Shown piece after piece: positions 1-9,000 of a stretch of DNA of 64,000 nt (its first letter is position 1; every line of letters starts with the position of its first letter). The position numbers and the translations under genes are program-made. The stretch is from NCBI GenBank assembly GCA_029224465.1, contig JAQXUQ010000010.1:1-64000 (forward strand), written 5' to 3'. This DNA is from Bacillota bacterium. GTDB taxonomy: Bacteria > Bacillota > Clostridia > Lachnospirales > Lachnospiraceae. Below the pieces are notes generated by a model that saw only the letters and a program-made list of their open reading frames with translations, did not search any database and was not told the origin of the DNA.

Positions 1-4
1 CATC

Positions 5-44
5 AAAAACGCGGCCCGACCCGCTCCGGTCGCTGCCGCGTTTT
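5..44 (-). terminator. Intrinsic terminator after the DUF308 gene
   Basis: On the minus strand a stem AAAACGCGGC pairs with GCCGCGTTTT and ends in a run of five T. It lies about 20 bp beyond the stop codon of the DUF308 membrane protein and probably ends the transcript. Confidence 0.75.
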
Positions 45-63
45 CAAGTTCCGTATCATGTTA

Positions 64-849
64 TTACTGGGGTGTCGGCTTATCCTCTTCCGATTCCGCA
101 GCAGTCTCCTGCTCCGCCGCATTTTTATCTTCCTTCGGCGCCTTGTGACGCAGAATCGTTGTATACCCGTGAGAAGATGTCGCAGAAGCCTCTTTGCCGG
201 CTTCTGCCGCGTGCTTCCCCTCATCTTCCGTTTTATCCACGAATTCGCCTTCGGTATCAACCGCTTGCAGGTCCTGCTCCACATCCTTGATCGTACCCGT
301 GATTTTAGAAATAATCCACAGATCCGAAATTCCGTTGAAAATCATGACGATGGCCAGCACGCGCACAAGAAGCGCAGCTGTATGGAACGGATTAAAAAAG
401 ATCAGAAGCCCCAGCGCGATTGTAAGAACCGCCAGAATAAAAGAGGCCAGCGTCCCGTCGCCATGCTCTCTGTGAATCGTGATCGTTTCTCCGAGATTCA
501 CAACGCCGCTGATCATGATGATGATTCCCATGATCGTAGGCACAAGCGCGACCAGGAATTTCGGGTTCATGAAGAGCCACAGGCCGATCACAGCGATAAT
601 CACGCCTGCCGTCAGCGCCGCGACCGAAACAAAATTCCGGTCCCTGCTGACAAGAAACATAACCACGGCCGCAACACCGCCGACAAGCAGTCCCGCTCCG
701 ACAATCCTGCAGACAACGTCCAGCGCGGTATTCGGCCAGATCAGAAGGACTACCCCGAGAATAATGAAAATCAGCGATGTAATCACCTTGTTCCATTTCA
801 TCGTATGGAGCTTTTTCTTCGCGTTCCGGATGGTTTCAGACTCACTCAT
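64..849 (-). CDS. DUF308/HdeD-like multi-pass membrane protein
   Basis: An integral membrane protein of about 261 residues. After a short charged N-terminus (MSESETIRNAKKKLHTMKW) there are about six hydrophobic segments arranged as helical hairpins with GVVLLIWP-like and GLLIFFNP-like turns. This is the DUF308 pattern seen in HdeD acid-resistance proteins. Roughly the last 60 residues are a charged, glutamate/lysine-rich tail that is probably cytosolic and disordered. An in-frame ATG six bases upstream abuts the GGAGG; the ATG at 849 has the normal 7-base spacing and is preferred. It follows engB by 47 bp and is the last gene before a terminator. The biochemical role of the family is unknown, and the link to acid stress comes only from distant homologues. 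Confidence 0.75.
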   Translation of the reverse strand: MSESETIRNAKKKLHTMKWNKVITSLIFIILGVVLLIWPNTALDVVCRIVGAGLLVGGVAAVVMFLVSRDRNFVSVAALTAGVIIAVIGLWLFMNPKFLVALVPTIMGIIIMISGVVNLGETITIHREHGDGTLASFILAVLTIALGLLIFFNPFHTAALLVRVLAIVMIFNGISDLWIISKITGTIKDVEQDLQAVDTEGEFVDKTEDEGKHAAEAGKEASATSSHGYTTILRHKAPKEDKNAAEQETAAESEEDKPTPQ

Positions 850-896
850 ATGCATTCCTCCTTCAAGGCTGTGCCCGGCTGCTGCCGGGGCCGCTT

Positions 897-1502
897 TTAT
901 TCCGCCATCAGCTCATCCATGACTTCATAGATCTCGTCCCGGCCTGCCTTGGTCATTCCCGAGAAAGGAATGATGTCCAGGGACACTTCTCTGCCGTACT
1001 GCGACCTGCCGCTCAGCGCTCCCCGGATATTCTTCACTGCCCCGGGGATCTGACTGCGGTTCAGCTTGTCCGCCTTCGTCGCAATGATGACCGGCGTAAA
1101 GCCGGAATGGACGATCCAGTCAAACATCATAATATCATTATCGGAAGGATCGTGCCGGATGTCAATCAGAAGGAAAACCGCACGGATCGCGGCGCTGCCA
1201 TGGAGATAGTTCTCTATCATGGTTCCCCACTGCTCTTTGAGAGCGGTGCCGGCCCTCGCAAAGCCGTATCCGGGCAGATCGACCAGATAAAATCCGTTGT
1301 TGATGTTATAGTAGTTGATGGTCTGTGTCTTACCTGGTTTGCCGCTGACGCGCGCATAGGACTTCCGGTTCATCAGCGCATTGATCAGCGTTGATTTCCC
1401 GACATTGCTTCGTCCCGCGAAAGCAAACTCCGGAGCCCTGTGTTCCGGGAGCCTGCTCGTATAACCGCAGACAGTTTCCAGATTCACGGAATGAATGATC
1501 AA
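897..1502 (-). CDS. engB: Ribosome biogenesis GTPase YsxC/EngB
   Basis: A TRAFAC-class GTPase needed for late 50S subunit assembly. The G1 loop GRSNVGKST is at about residues 30-38. The G2-region threonine lies in KPGKTQTINYY, the G3 motif is DLPGYG and the G4 motif is TKAD. The length of about 201 residues is normal for the family. The longest open frame runs upstream into clpX, so an internal start is needed. A TTG at 1502 preceded by GAGAGG with about 7-base spacing gives the family-typical N-terminus (IIHSVNLETVCGYTSRLPEH). It sits 61 bp downstream of clpX, as in many Firmicutes, although lon, which often lies between them, is absent. Confidence 0.95.
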   Translation of the reverse strand: MIIHSVNLETVCGYTSRLPEHRAPEFAFAGRSNVGKSTLINALMNRKSYARVSGKPGKTQTINYYNINNGFYLVDLPGYGFARAGTALKEQWGTMIENYLHGSAAIRAVFLLIDIRHDPSDNDIMMFDWIVHSGFTPVIIATKADKLNRSQIPGAVKNIRGALSGRSQYGREVSLDIIPFSGMTKAGRDEIYEVMDELMAE

Positions 1503-1563
1503 ACGGTTTTCCTCTTCTCTTCTGTATGCATGCAGCCGGCGCGGGGGATTCTTCCACCCTGCG

Positions 1564-2877
1564 TCAGTTTGCCTTTCTGAGTTTCTTCTCAGCCGCGCCT
1601 TCCGGAAGTTTCGGTGCATCCCGGTGAAGCAGAATCGGTTTGCCCTTGCCAAGAACCGCGTCTTTCGTGACAATGCACTTCGTTATTGTGTCATCGGACG
1701 GAATCGTGTACATATCGTCCATCATGGTGCGTTCCATAATGGAGCGCAGGCCTCTTGCGCCGGTCTTTCTCTCGACCGCCATATCCGCGATTGCTTCAAC
1801 CGCGTCGTCTTCAAATTCCAGATCGACGCCGTCAAACGAAAAGAGCTTCTGATACTGCCGGATGAGCGCGTTCTTCGGCTCTTTGAGAATCCGGATCAGC
1901 GTATTGCGGTCCAGCCCGTCAAGAGTAACAACAACCGGAACACGGCCGATAAATTCGGGAATCAGTCCGAACCGCACAAGGTCCTGCGGCAGCACTTCCT
2001 TCAAAACAGTGCCGATATCCTTCCCTTCCTTATCCGCCACAGACGCGTTGAATCCCATCGAACGGTAATCCGTCCGCTCATTGATGATCTTCTCCAGACC
2101 GTCAAAAGCGCCGCCGCAGATAAAGAGAATATTCGTTGTATCGATCTGAATCAGTTCCTGCTGCGGATGCTTGCGTCCACCCTGCGGCGGAACCGAGGCG
2201 TTGGTTCCCTCAATAATCTTGAGCAGCGCCTGCTGCACGCCTTCGCCGGAAACGTCTCTTGTGATGCTGACGTTCTCACCCTTCTTGGAAATCTTGTCGA
2301 TCTCATCGATATAGATGATGCCCAGCTGCGCGCGCTCGATGTTGTAATCCGCCGCCTGAATCAGCTTGAGAAGAATATTCTCGACATCTTCTCCGACATA
2401 ACCGGCTTCGGTCAGCGTTGTCGCGTCCGCGATCGCGAACGGAACATTTAAAAGCTTCGCGAGTGTCTGTGCCAGATACGTCTTGCCGGAGCCGGTCGGT
2501 CCGAGCATCAGAATATTGCTCTTCTGCAGCTCGACATCGTCGTCATTTGCGTCCTTCTGCGCGAGGACACGTTTGTAATGATTGTAAACAGAGACGGAAA
2601 GGACCTTTTTCGCCTCATCCTGTCCGATTACGTACTGGTCCAGGAACTCCTTGATCTGGGCAGGCTTCATCAGATTGATGTCGGCGGCCGAAACCGGCTG
2701 CTCTCTGCCTTCCCCTTCGTCCTCCTCCGCGTCGTCAATGATCCTTCCGCAGATGTCTACGCACTCGTCACAGATATAGACACCGTTCGGCCCGGAAATC
2801 AGCCGGTTCACCTGATTCTCGGTCCTTCCGCAAAAGGAACAGCGGCGCGGAGGAACCATTTTCTTGTCGTTTGCCAT
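1564..2877 (-). CDS. clpX: ATP-dependent protease ATPase subunit ClpX
   Basis: The AAA+ unfoldase that feeds substrates to ClpP. The N-terminal zinc-binding domain has four cysteines (Cys13, Cys16, Cys36, Cys39). The Walker A motif GPTGSGKT is at about residues 126-133, the Walker B motif is IIYIDEIDK, and the sensor region and ClpX C-terminal domain ([18 protein letters not shown]) follow. The length of 437 residues is standard. The IGF-type ClpP-docking loop is present as IGQ/LGI-region sequence but I could not assign it exactly. It lies 83 bp downstream of clpP with a hairpin between them, and is likely co-transcribed with tig and clpP. Confidence 0.98.
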   Translation of the reverse strand: MANDKKMVPPRRCSFCGRTENQVNRLISGPNGVYICDECVDICGRIIDDAEEDEGEGREQPVSAADINLMKPAQIKEFLDQYVIGQDEAKKVLSVSVYNHYKRVLAQKDANDDDVELQKSNILMLGPTGSGKTYLAQTLAKLLNVPFAIADATTLTEAGYVGEDVENILLKLIQAADYNIERAQLGIIYIDEIDKISKKGENVSITRDVSGEGVQQALLKIIEGTNASVPPQGGRKHPQQELIQIDTTNILFICGGAFDGLEKIINERTDYRSMGFNASVADKEGKDIGTVLKEVLPQDLVRFGLIPEFIGRVPVVVTLDGLDRNTLIRILKEPKNALIRQYQKLFSFDGVDLEFEDDAVEAIADMAVERKTGARGLRSIMERTMMDDMYTIPSDDTITKCIVTKDAVLGKGKPILLHRDAPKLPEGAAEKKLRKAN

Positions 2878-2905
2878 ATTTCAAAATCCTTTACAGTCAC
2901 AATAT

Positions 2906-2944
2906 CCCTGCTGCCGCAGAACTTTTGTCCATACGGCGGCAGGG
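2906..2944 (-). terminator. Intergenic hairpin between clpP and clpX
   Basis: An 11-bp stem (CCCTGCCGCCG pairing with CGGCAGCAGGG through one G-T wobble) sits between clpP and clpX. No T-run follows, so it is more likely an mRNA processing or stability element, or a weak attenuator, than a true terminator. Confidence 0.45.
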
Positions 2945-2960
2945 TCTTTTCATATCCTTG

Positions 2961-3575
2961 TCAGTTCGCCTTCAGCGCGTCTTCAATTTCCTTGCGGGTT
3001 GTGTAGATATGATCAATCAGACCATAATCCAGCGCTTCCTGCGCGCTCATCCAGTTGTCACGGTCCGTGTCACGGCAGAGCTCTTCATATGTTCTTCCGG
3101 TATTCTCCGCGAGAATGTGATTGAGCTTTTCCCTTGTCTTTTTGATATGCTCCGCTGCGATCAGCATATCGCTCGCCTGTCCTTCGGTTCCGCCGGAGGG
3201 CTGGTGGATCAGAATCTCGGAATTCGGAAGCGAATATCTCTTGCCTTTTGTGCCGCCGGCAAGCAGGAACGAACCCATGCTCGCCGCCATCCCGACACAG
3301 ATGGTGCTGACATCGCACTTGATGAACTTCATGGTGTCATAAATCGCAAGACCGGCTGTTACCGATCCCCCGGGGCTGTTGATATAGAACTGAATATCCT
3401 TCTCCGGATCTTCCCCTTCCAGATACAGAAGCTGCGCCACAATCAGCTCCGCGCTCTGGTCCGTCACCTGGTCGCCGAGAATGATGATTCTCTCTTTCAA
3501 CAGTCTTGAAAAAATATCATAGGACCGCTCGCCATTGCCTGTCTGTTCAATGACATAAGGAACTAAATTTGCCAT
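2961..3575 (-). CDS. clpP: ATP-dependent Clp protease proteolytic subunit ClpP
   Basis: The serine peptidase that forms the tetradecameric chamber of ClpXP. The catalytic triad is visible: Ser99 in MAASMGSF, His124 in ILIHQPSGG, and Asp173 in DTDRDNWMS. The length is about 204 residues. The frame has an earlier ATG at 3587, but the ATG at 3575 ([12 protein letters not shown]) has GAGG six bases upstream and fits the family N-terminus. It lies between tig and clpX, all in one direction. It has its own possible promoter with a small palindrome just upstream. Confidence 0.98.
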   Translation of the reverse strand: MANLVPYVIEQTGNGERSYDIFSRLLKERIIILGDQVTDQSAELIVAQLLYLEGEDPEKDIQFYINSPGGSVTAGLAIYDTMKFIKCDVSTICVGMAASMGSFLLAGGTKGKRYSLPNSEILIHQPSGGTEGQASDMLIAAEHIKKTREKLNHILAENTGRTYEELCRDTDRDNWMSAQEALDYGLIDHIYTTRKEIEDALKAN

Positions 3576-3599
3576 ATTCAACCTCATCTTTCTGCTGCA

Positions 3600-3618
3600 C
3601 TGCTATCTGTTATAGCAG
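3600..3618 (-). promoter_or_regulatory. Possible clpP promoter with palindrome
   Basis: The sequence CTGCTATAACAGATAGCAG on the minus strand is a 7-bp inverted repeat. It also contains an extended -10-like TGCTATAAC. It lies about 25-45 bp upstream of the clpP start. It does not match the CtsR heptad repeat. No convincing -35 is seen. Confidence 0.3.
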
Positions 3619-3715
3619 ATGTAATACAGCTACGATGATAAAACAACACCTTCCCCTGCGCAATACCGCGCAGGAAAATTAATATTTATTTCACAATCTG
3701 CCTTCATTAAACGCA

Positions 3716-3753
3716 ATGCCACCGCTGGATACGCATGTACCCCGCGGTGGCAT
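3716..3753 (-). terminator. Hairpin after tig
   Basis: A 10-bp perfect stem ATGCCACCGC/GCGGTGGCAT lies just past the tig stop codon, followed on the minus strand by TGCGTTTAAT. The T-tract is weak, so partial termination before clpP is the likely effect. Confidence 0.55.
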
Positions 3754-3776
3754 AATCACTCCAAAGAAGAGTTTGA

Positions 3777-5183
3777 TCAGTCGTTCGCCTGCTCCGCATT
3801 CTCCTGCGCAGCTTCTTCTGTCTTCTTCGAAGACTTTCTTGTACGCTTCGCGGGCTTTTCCTCCTCCGCGTCCGCCTTCTTCGCTTCCCTGGTCTCCTTC
3901 GCGTTCGCCGCGATGAGCTCGGCAGCCTTGCGCAGAGCGATATCCTTCTTCATGTCATCCTTGTACTGTTCGCTCTCGCCGAATACCTTCTTGATGTTGT
4001 CAACAGGCATATTGTACTGCGCAGCCATCTTCTCGTATTCCGCTTCGAGGTCCTCATCAGACGCCTCGATATTCTCCGCCTTCGCAACGGCCTCAAGAAC
4101 AAGCGAATTCTGGATTCTTGTCTTCGTCTGCGGCTTGAACTGCTCTGCAAGCTGATCCTTCTGAAGGCCGGTATACTGCAGGTACATATCAATGTTCATG
4201 CCCTGCATCTGCAGATTCTGGGCGAACTCATTGACAAGGGACTCCGCCTGTGTCTCCAGCATTGCTTCCGGAATCTCGATATCCGCGTCAGCGACAGCAG
4301 CCGCAACCGCAGCATTCTCCTTTGTCTGCTTGTACTGCTCCTCCGCGCGGACAAGAAGATTCTTCTCGATATCCTTCTTATACTCGTCCAGTGTGGAAAA
4401 TTCGGAAACTTCGTCCGCGAACTCGTCGTTTAATTCGGGGAGCTTCTTCTCCTTGATCGCGTTTACCTTGCATGCGAAAACAGCGGCCTTGCCGGCAAGA
4501 TCCTTCTGACCGTAGTCTTCCGGGAAGGTTACATTGACATCCTTCTCCTCGCCGATGTTCATGCCGATCAGCTGATCCTCAAAGCCCGGGATGAAAGAGC
4601 CGGAGCCGATGGTCAGATCATAGTTCTCCGCCTTGCCGCCTTCGAACGCTTCGCCGTCTACGGTACCCGCGAAATCAAGCTTGATCATATCGCCGTTCTG
4701 CACCGGTCTGTCCGTTACATCGACAATCTTGGCATTTGCGTCCTGCTGTCTCTTGAGTTCCTTCTCGATATCTTCTTCGGAAACCTTCGGAGCCTCGAGC
4801 TTCTCGATTTCAACGCCCTTGTACTTGCCGAGCTTGACTTCGGGCTTGAGCGCGACTTCCGCCGTGTAGATCAGGTCCTTGCCGGGTTCTGCCTGTGAAA
4901 GGTCGATCTTCGGGTTCGAAACGATTTCCTCTCCGCACTCCTTGACTGCGTCCGGATAAGTCTCATTGATAACGTCGTTAATCGCATCGGAAAGGAAAAC
5001 TCCCTCGCCGTACATCTTCTCAATGATCTTCTTGGGAGCCTTGCCCTTACGGAAGCCGGGAATCGAAATCTGATTCTTCTGTCTCTTGTAAACCTTGTCT
5101 TCCGCTGCGGCAACGACGTCAGCCGTGATCGTGACCGTAAGCTTCGCCATGCCCTTTTCAAGCTTCTCAACTGTAACGTTCAT
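3777..5183 (-). CDS. tig: Trigger factor
   Basis: The ribosome-associated chaperone and peptidyl-prolyl isomerase that meets nascent chains. The N-terminal ribosome-binding domain carries the signature GFRKGKAPKKIIEK at about residues 43-56, close to the canonical GFRxGKxP. The FKBP-type PPIase domain spans about 150-245 (NGDMIKLDFAGTVDGEAFEGG), followed by the helical C-terminal chaperone arms. The last 30 or so residues are a lysine/glutamate-rich low-complexity tail. Its 468 residues are slightly longer than usual because of this tail. It is first in the tig-clpP-clpX-engB group. Confidence 0.97.
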   Translation of the reverse strand: MNVTVEKLEKGMAKLTVTITADVVAAAEDKVYKRQKNQISIPGFRKGKAPKKIIEKMYGEGVFLSDAINDVINETYPDAVKECGEEIVSNPKIDLSQAEPGKDLIYTAEVALKPEVKLGKYKGVEIEKLEAPKVSEEDIEKELKRQQDANAKIVDVTDRPVQNGDMIKLDFAGTVDGEAFEGGKAENYDLTIGSGSFIPGFEDQLIGMNIGEEKDVNVTFPEDYGQKDLAGKAAVFACKVNAIKEKKLPELNDEFADEVSEFSTLDEYKKDIEKNLLVRAEEQYKQTKENAAVAAAVADADIEIPEAMLETQAESLVNEFAQNLQMQGMNIDMYLQYTGLQKDQLAEQFKPQTKTRIQNSLVLEAVAKAENIEASDEDLEAEYEKMAAQYNMPVDNIKKVFGESEQYKDDMKKDIALRKAAELIAANAKETREAKKADAEEEKPAKRTRKSSKKTEEAAQENAEQAND

Positions 5184-5263
5184 GTTTCTTCCATCCTCCT
5201 GAATCCAATGGTCTTTCTGAAGAAATTATTAATTTCTGTAATTACGTGATAACACGAATTAAA

Positions 5264-5293
5264 AGTATAGCATACCGCTCTTCAAATTTCCAA
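5264..5293 (-). promoter_or_regulatory. Predicted tig promoter
   Basis: On the minus strand TTGGAA (5288-5293) is followed after 18 bp by TATACT (5264-5269), with an extended -10 TGC. It lies about 80 bp upstream of tig, just outside the 3' end of the hydrogenase gene. Confidence 0.5.
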
Positions 5294-5299
5294 TAGAAT

Positions 5300-6775
5300 T
5301 CAGTCCATACTTCCATCTCTGTGCATCGAGAACTTGTCCATCGGATAATGGCTCAGATTCTCCAGCACCTTTCTGCCGTCCGCCTTGGAAAGCAGCGTCT
5401 CTCTTGCCTTCTTGATCTCGATCTCGGTGCGGTGCTTGGAAGGACCGCCGACGCAGCCGCCGGGGCAGACCATGCCTTCGAGGAAGTCTTCCTGCATGCG
5501 GCCGGCTTTCAAAAGGGTCAGCGCTGTTTTGCATTCGGTGCCGCCCGCGGCTTTCTTGAGCTTGATGCCGTCCACATCCTCGCCGCGCTCTTTCATAACT
5601 TCCAGAACCGCGTTTGCAACGCCGCCGCTGGTGGCGAAGCGCTTGCCGTAGATCGAAGCTTCCTGATAATCACTTTCATGGTTCTTCGGCTCCACACCTT
5701 TGGAACGGAGCATAACGCGGAATTCGCCGTAGGTCAGTACATAATCCGCGTTTCCGGGCACGGTCTTGTCCTCCGCCTCGGATTTCTTCGCGATGCAGGG
5801 TCCGATAAAAACGGTCTTGCAGCCGGGGTGAATCGCCTTCAGATATCTGGAAACCGCACACATCGGCGATACGGTTGTGGACATGTTCTCCTCGAACTGC
5901 TCGGGAAAATGCTTGCGCAGCATGTTGATGAATGCAGGGCAGCAGGAGGTCGTCATTTTCTTGCCTTCCTTGCGTGCTTCCGACCATTCAAGCGCTTCAT
6001 ACGCCGCCGTCATGTCGCCGCCGAGGCCGACTTCGACCATGTCCGTAAACCCGAGTTCCCTGCAGGCTTCGCGGATAGATTCCATCGAAATACCGTCGCC
6101 GAACTGTCCTTCGGTTGCGGGCGCCGCCATCGCGTAAATTTCATCCCCTGCCTTGATGCTCTCGATGATCTTCGTGATATAGGTCTTGGAACCGATCGCG
6201 CCGAACGGACAGCTGTGGATGCAGTGGCCGCAGTTGATGCACTTGTCTTCATCAATAATGCAGTAGCCGTACTCATCATAGCTGATCGCGCCTACGGGGC
6301 AGGCACGCTTGCAGGGGCGGACCAGATGCACGATTGCGCCGTAAGGGCAGGCCTGCGCGCACATGCCGCATTCCTTGCACTTGTTGGGATCAATATGCGA
6401 ACGGAACTCGCCGATCGTGACAGCGCCGAACTTGCAGGAGTTATAACAAGCCTCTCCAAGGCACTTTCTGCAGTTATCCGTAACGGCATAAGACGACAGC
6501 GGACACTCGTCGCAGGCAGGCTTCATAACCTGCACGATATTGTGGGAATTGCTTCCTGCCGTCGCGTTCTTGGCCTGCGCAAGACGCATACGCTGTCTTG
6601 TAACTTCTCTTTCCTTATATATGCAGCAGCGATAGGTCGGCTTCGGGCCGGGAATCAGTTCCTCGACCTTCTGCTCCAGATGTTCATTGTCCAGCTCGTC
6701 ATTCCACGCAAGTCTCGCCACTTCTTCCATAACGAGGTGTTTGTAACTGACAAGTCCCCTGTCGTTTGTTACCAT
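5300..6775 (-). CDS. [FeFe] hydrogenase, group B-like, with ferredoxin domains
   Basis: An iron-only hydrogenase catalytic subunit of 491 residues. The N-terminal half is a cysteine-rich relay. An atypical cluster (CDECPLSSY...CRKCLGEACYNSC, residues 88-114) is followed by ferredoxin-type CxxCxxCxxxC motifs at about 133-143 and 179-189, with further cysteines in between. The H-cluster domain has TSCCPAF (276-282) as L1, IGPCIAKKSEAE (324-335) as L2 and GMVCPGGCVGG (434-444) as L3. TSCCPAF rather than TSCCPGW, together with the domain order, matches the poorly characterised group B enzymes of Clostridia. It probably exchanges electrons with ferredoxin. No maturases (HydEFG) or diaphorase subunits are nearby. 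It starts 27 bp downstream of an ABC ATPase gene and is likely co-transcribed with it. Confidence 0.93.
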   Translation of the reverse strand: MVTNDRGLVSYKHLVMEEVARLAWNDELDNEHLEQKVEELIPGPKPTYRCCIYKEREVTRQRMRLAQAKNATAGSNSHNIVQVMKPACDECPLSSYAVTDNCRKCLGEACYNSCKFGAVTIGEFRSHIDPNKCKECGMCAQACPYGAIVHLVRPCKRACPVGAISYDEYGYCIIDEDKCINCGHCIHSCPFGAIGSKTYITKIIESIKAGDEIYAMAAPATEGQFGDGISMESIREACRELGFTDMVEVGLGGDMTAAYEALEWSEARKEGKKMTTSCCPAFINMLRKHFPEQFEENMSTTVSPMCAVSRYLKAIHPGCKTVFIGPCIAKKSEAEDKTVPGNADYVLTYGEFRVMLRSKGVEPKNHESDYQEASIYGKRFATSGGVANAVLEVMKERGEDVDGIKLKKAAGGTECKTALTLLKAGRMQEDFLEGMVCPGGCVGGPSKHRTEIEIKKARETLLSKADGRKVLENLSHYPMDKFSMHRDGSMD

Positions 6776-6802
6776 TTTGATCTCCTTCCTGAAATCAGCC
6801 TT

Positions 6803-7402
6803 TCATGAGAGCGCATCACAGCCGCTGAAAGTAACCTTTCTGCAAAAGTCCAATCCTTCCGCGCTGTGATCCGTTATTACAAGAGGGGTCGTCCCCTTTG
6901 TATCCAGTATATATTGAATTGCCTTCTGCCGGTTGACGCGGTCCAGACCGGCAAAGGGTTCATCCAGAATGATAATATCCGAAGGAATGATGCAGGCGCG
7001 GACGATGCAGACTCTTCTTCTCATCCCGCCCGAGAGTTCCCGTACCGGCTTGTCGAGCTCGTCGGAAGGCAGGAGCTTTCGAAGCTCTTCCTTTGCGGAG
7101 GCTCTTGAAATCCTGCGGCTTACCATAGCGACGTTAACGGCCGCCGAACATTCCTCGCAGAGCCGGTCTTCCTGAAAAACAATACCGGCATTCAGCCCGC
7201 TGTATTTGTAATCTCCAAGAAGCCTGATGCTGCCGCGGTCCGGCTTTTCAAGGCCCAGAAGGATGCGGAGCAGTGTTGTTTTGCCGCTGCCGCTCGGCGC
7301 GCTGATCAGATAGCTCTTACCACTTTCGATGTCGAGCGAGAAATCCCTCAGCACCGGCTTCCCGTCATACGATTTATATACGTGGTCGACTTCGATCGTC
7401 AT
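6803..7402 (-). CDS. ABC transporter ATPase, nitrate/sulfonate/taurine type
   Basis: The nucleotide-binding subunit of an importer related to SsuB/TauB. Walker A is SAPSGSGKTT, the Q-loop sequence is VFQEDRL, the signature is LSGGMRRRV and Walker B is IIILDEPFAGLD, followed by the switch histidine in VITDHS. The start ATG at 7402 has GGAGG five bases upstream. It overlaps the permease stop codon as ATGA, so the two are translationally coupled. At about 199 residues it is shorter than typical SsuB/TauB proteins (about 250) and ends soon after the H-loop. The substrate cannot be told because no binding protein gene is adjacent. Confidence 0.9.
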   Translation of the reverse strand: MTIEVDHVYKSYDGKPVLRDFSLDIESGKSYLISAPSGSGKTTLLRILLGLEKPDRGSIRLLGDYKYSGLNAGIVFQEDRLCEECSAAVNVAMVSRRISRASAKEELRKLLPSDELDKPVRELSGGMRRRVCIVRACIIPSDIIILDEPFAGLDRVNRQKAIQYILDTKGTTPLVITDHSAEGLDFCRKVTFSGCDALS

Positions 7403-8151
7403 GCGCGCCTCCCCGCCCTGCAGATCCCCTGCAGCAGTAGAACGACGAGCTTTTCCATGAGCCACGCGATCAGGACGATCACGATTGTCCAGGCAATCAG
7501 CTGTGCGGTATCCAGATTGATTTTCGAGCGGTACAGCCCGTTTCCTACCGTTTGCAGCGGCTGACCGATAACTTCGGCCGCGACGCCTGCCTTCCAGCTC
7601 ATGCCGAGAGACAGCTGAAATCCGCTTAACAGGAACGCTTCCAGCTGCGGCAGATAGATATAGCGGAGCTGCGCGGACTTCGGCATATGGAAAACAGCGG
7701 CCATCTCGAGCATCTTTTTGTCCGTGCTGTCGAGACCGGAAAGCGTGTTCAGGTACAGTACCGGCAGAACGACGATCATACTGATGTTAAATGACAGGCC
7801 TTCGCTTCCCGCCCAGATCAGAATCAGAATGACAAAGCTGGCGACCGGCACTGCCTTCATGGCCGCGATGACCGGCGAAAGGAGCTCCCGGACTGCCTGT
7901 TTCCTGTAGGAAACGTACGCAAGAAGAATTCCCAGTGCGCTCCCGAGGATAAAGCCTGCGGTAATCCGAAGCCAGGTCGAGGCAATCGAGAGCCAGAAGT
8001 CCGCAGTCTGGATCAGCGCGAAAAGCGCTTGCATTGTCTGCAGCGGACCGACAATCAGAATGTCGTTATGCACGGCCATGGCGAGCGCCTGCCAGAGGAC
8101 GAGCCAGAAGGCGATAATCAGTACTTTTCTCTTTGCGGATGAAAGACGCAA
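7399..8151 (-). CDS. ABC transporter permease, SsuC/TauC family
   Basis: An inner-membrane permease of about 250 residues with five to six hydrophobic segments. It carries an EAA-type loop (MLEMAAVFHMPKSAQLRYIYLPQLEA) that docks the ATPase. The N-terminus resembles the nitrate/sulfonate/bicarbonate permease group (FWLVLWQALAMAVHNDILIVGP). The start appears to be TTG at 8151 with GGGAG seven bases upstream. It is first in a unit with the ATPase and the [FeFe] hydrogenase. No substrate-binding protein lies on either side, so the partner must be encoded elsewhere. Confidence 0.88.
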   Translation of the reverse strand: MRLSSAKRKVLIIAFWLVLWQALAMAVHNDILIVGPLQTMQALFALIQTADFWLSIASTWLRITAGFILGSALGILLAYVSYRKQAVRELLSPVIAAMKAVPVASFVILILIWAGSEGLSFNISMIVVLPVLYLNTLSGLDSTDKKMLEMAAVFHMPKSAQLRYIYLPQLEAFLLSGFQLSLGMSWKAGVAAEVIGQPLQTVGNGLYRSKINLDTAQLIAWTIVIVLIAWLMEKLVVLLLQGICRAGRRA

Positions 8152-8214
8152 AACAATTCTCCCGGCAGGCAGATGCCCGCGCGTTCTTAGTGTGTTAAAT
8201 TTTTATCACTCAAT

Positions 8215-8243
8215 ATAATACGGTGTGTGCACGATAAAAGCAA
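8215..8243 (-). promoter_or_regulatory. Predicted promoter of the ABC-hydrogenase unit
   Basis: On the minus strand TTGCTT (8238-8243), 17 bp, then TATTAT (8215-8220). It lies about 65 bp upstream of the permease start in the divergent region 8152-8403. I found no riboswitch-like conserved sequence in that region. Confidence 0.55.
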
Positions 8244-8350
8244 CCGGATTTACCGTTATTTCCATACTATATTCTGTACTTCTTTTTTTCTTTCCGAAAG
8301 ACTTCATAAAGCTTTAAGAATTTCGTCATGCAATGAACATGCGGAATCAA

Positions 8351-8356
8351 TATAAT
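8351..8356 (+). promoter_or_regulatory. Possible -10 element for the DJ-1 gene
   Basis: A perfect TATAAT lies about 48 bp upstream of the DJ-1 family start. No good -35 is visible at 16-18 bp (ATGCAA is the nearest), so this is a weak assignment. Confidence 0.35.
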
Positions 8357-8403
8357 CGTAAGTAGATAAAACAGAATACAGCATTATGATTGGAGGCATA
8401 TGC

Positions 8404-9000
8404 ATGAATCAGACAACGGACAGACAGGTCGCGGTATTTCTCGCGGAAGGCTTTGAAACAATCGAAGCGCTGACTGTGGCCGATCTTCTGACGCGTGCGG
8501 GAGTACCGCACACACTTGTATCCATTACGGATGACACCCATGTGACTTCTTCGCACGGCATTACGGTACTGGCAGACGGTGTCATCAAAGATCTGGATTT
8601 CAGCCAGTACGATATGCTGGTGCTTCCCGGCGGAATTCCCGGCACACCGAATCTCGAAGCCTGCCCTCTTCTGATGCAGCAGGTGAAGGCTTTCGCTGCC
8701 GGCGGAAAGGCAGTTGCCGCAATCTGCGCCGCTCCTTCGATTCTGGCGCATCTGGGACTCCTTCGCGGCGTCCGCGCAGCCTGCAATCCCTGCGTGGAGG
8801 AAGATCTTGCAGAAGGCGGCGCCGTGCTTGTGCGTGAGCCTGCCGTCCAATGTGAAAATCTGATTACCAGCAGAGGCATGGGGACCGCAACGCCGTTCGG
8901 CCTTGCGATTGTACGCTATTTTCTCGGGGAAGAAACAGCGGAAAAGCTTCGCAGGAAAATCCTGTATCAGGATATCAATTCGGGGGATCTGCATCGATGA
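8404..9000 (+). CDS. DJ-1/PfpI family protein
   Basis: A single-domain class I glutamine amidotransferase-like fold of about 198 residues. The nucleophile elbow AAICAAPSIL holds the conserved oxidation-sensitive cysteine. The supporting glutamate lies in LAEGFETIEALT, and the glycine-rich strand end is LVLPGGIPG. This is the YajL/ThiJ subgroup. Proposed roles for the family (glyoxalase, redox-dependent chaperone, protein deglycation) remain disputed, so no specific reaction is claimed. An upstream in-frame ATG at 8386 lies before the ribosome binding site; the start at 8404 has GGAGG seven bases upstream. It overlaps the following CBS gene by ATGA. Confidence 0.9.
   Translation: MNQTTDRQVAVFLAEGFETIEALTVADLLTRAGVPHTLVSITDDTHVTSSHGITVLADGVIKDLDFSQYDMLVLPGGIPGTPNLEACPLLMQQVKAFAAGGKAVAAICAAPSILAHLGLLRGVRAACNPCVEEDLAEGGAVLVREPAVQCENLITSRGMGTATPFGLAIVRYFLGEETAEKLRRKILYQDINSGDLHR

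Noticed and set aside
5321-6808. A 495-codon plus-strand frame opposite the hydrogenase
   Set aside because: It is the antisense shadow of a gene with full hydrogenase motifs; the translated product shows no domain and no ribosome binding site.
8152-8403. A riboswitch (for example thiamine) ahead of the binding-protein-less ABC importer
   Set aside because: No conserved riboswitch core is seen; the region reads as two divergent promoters.
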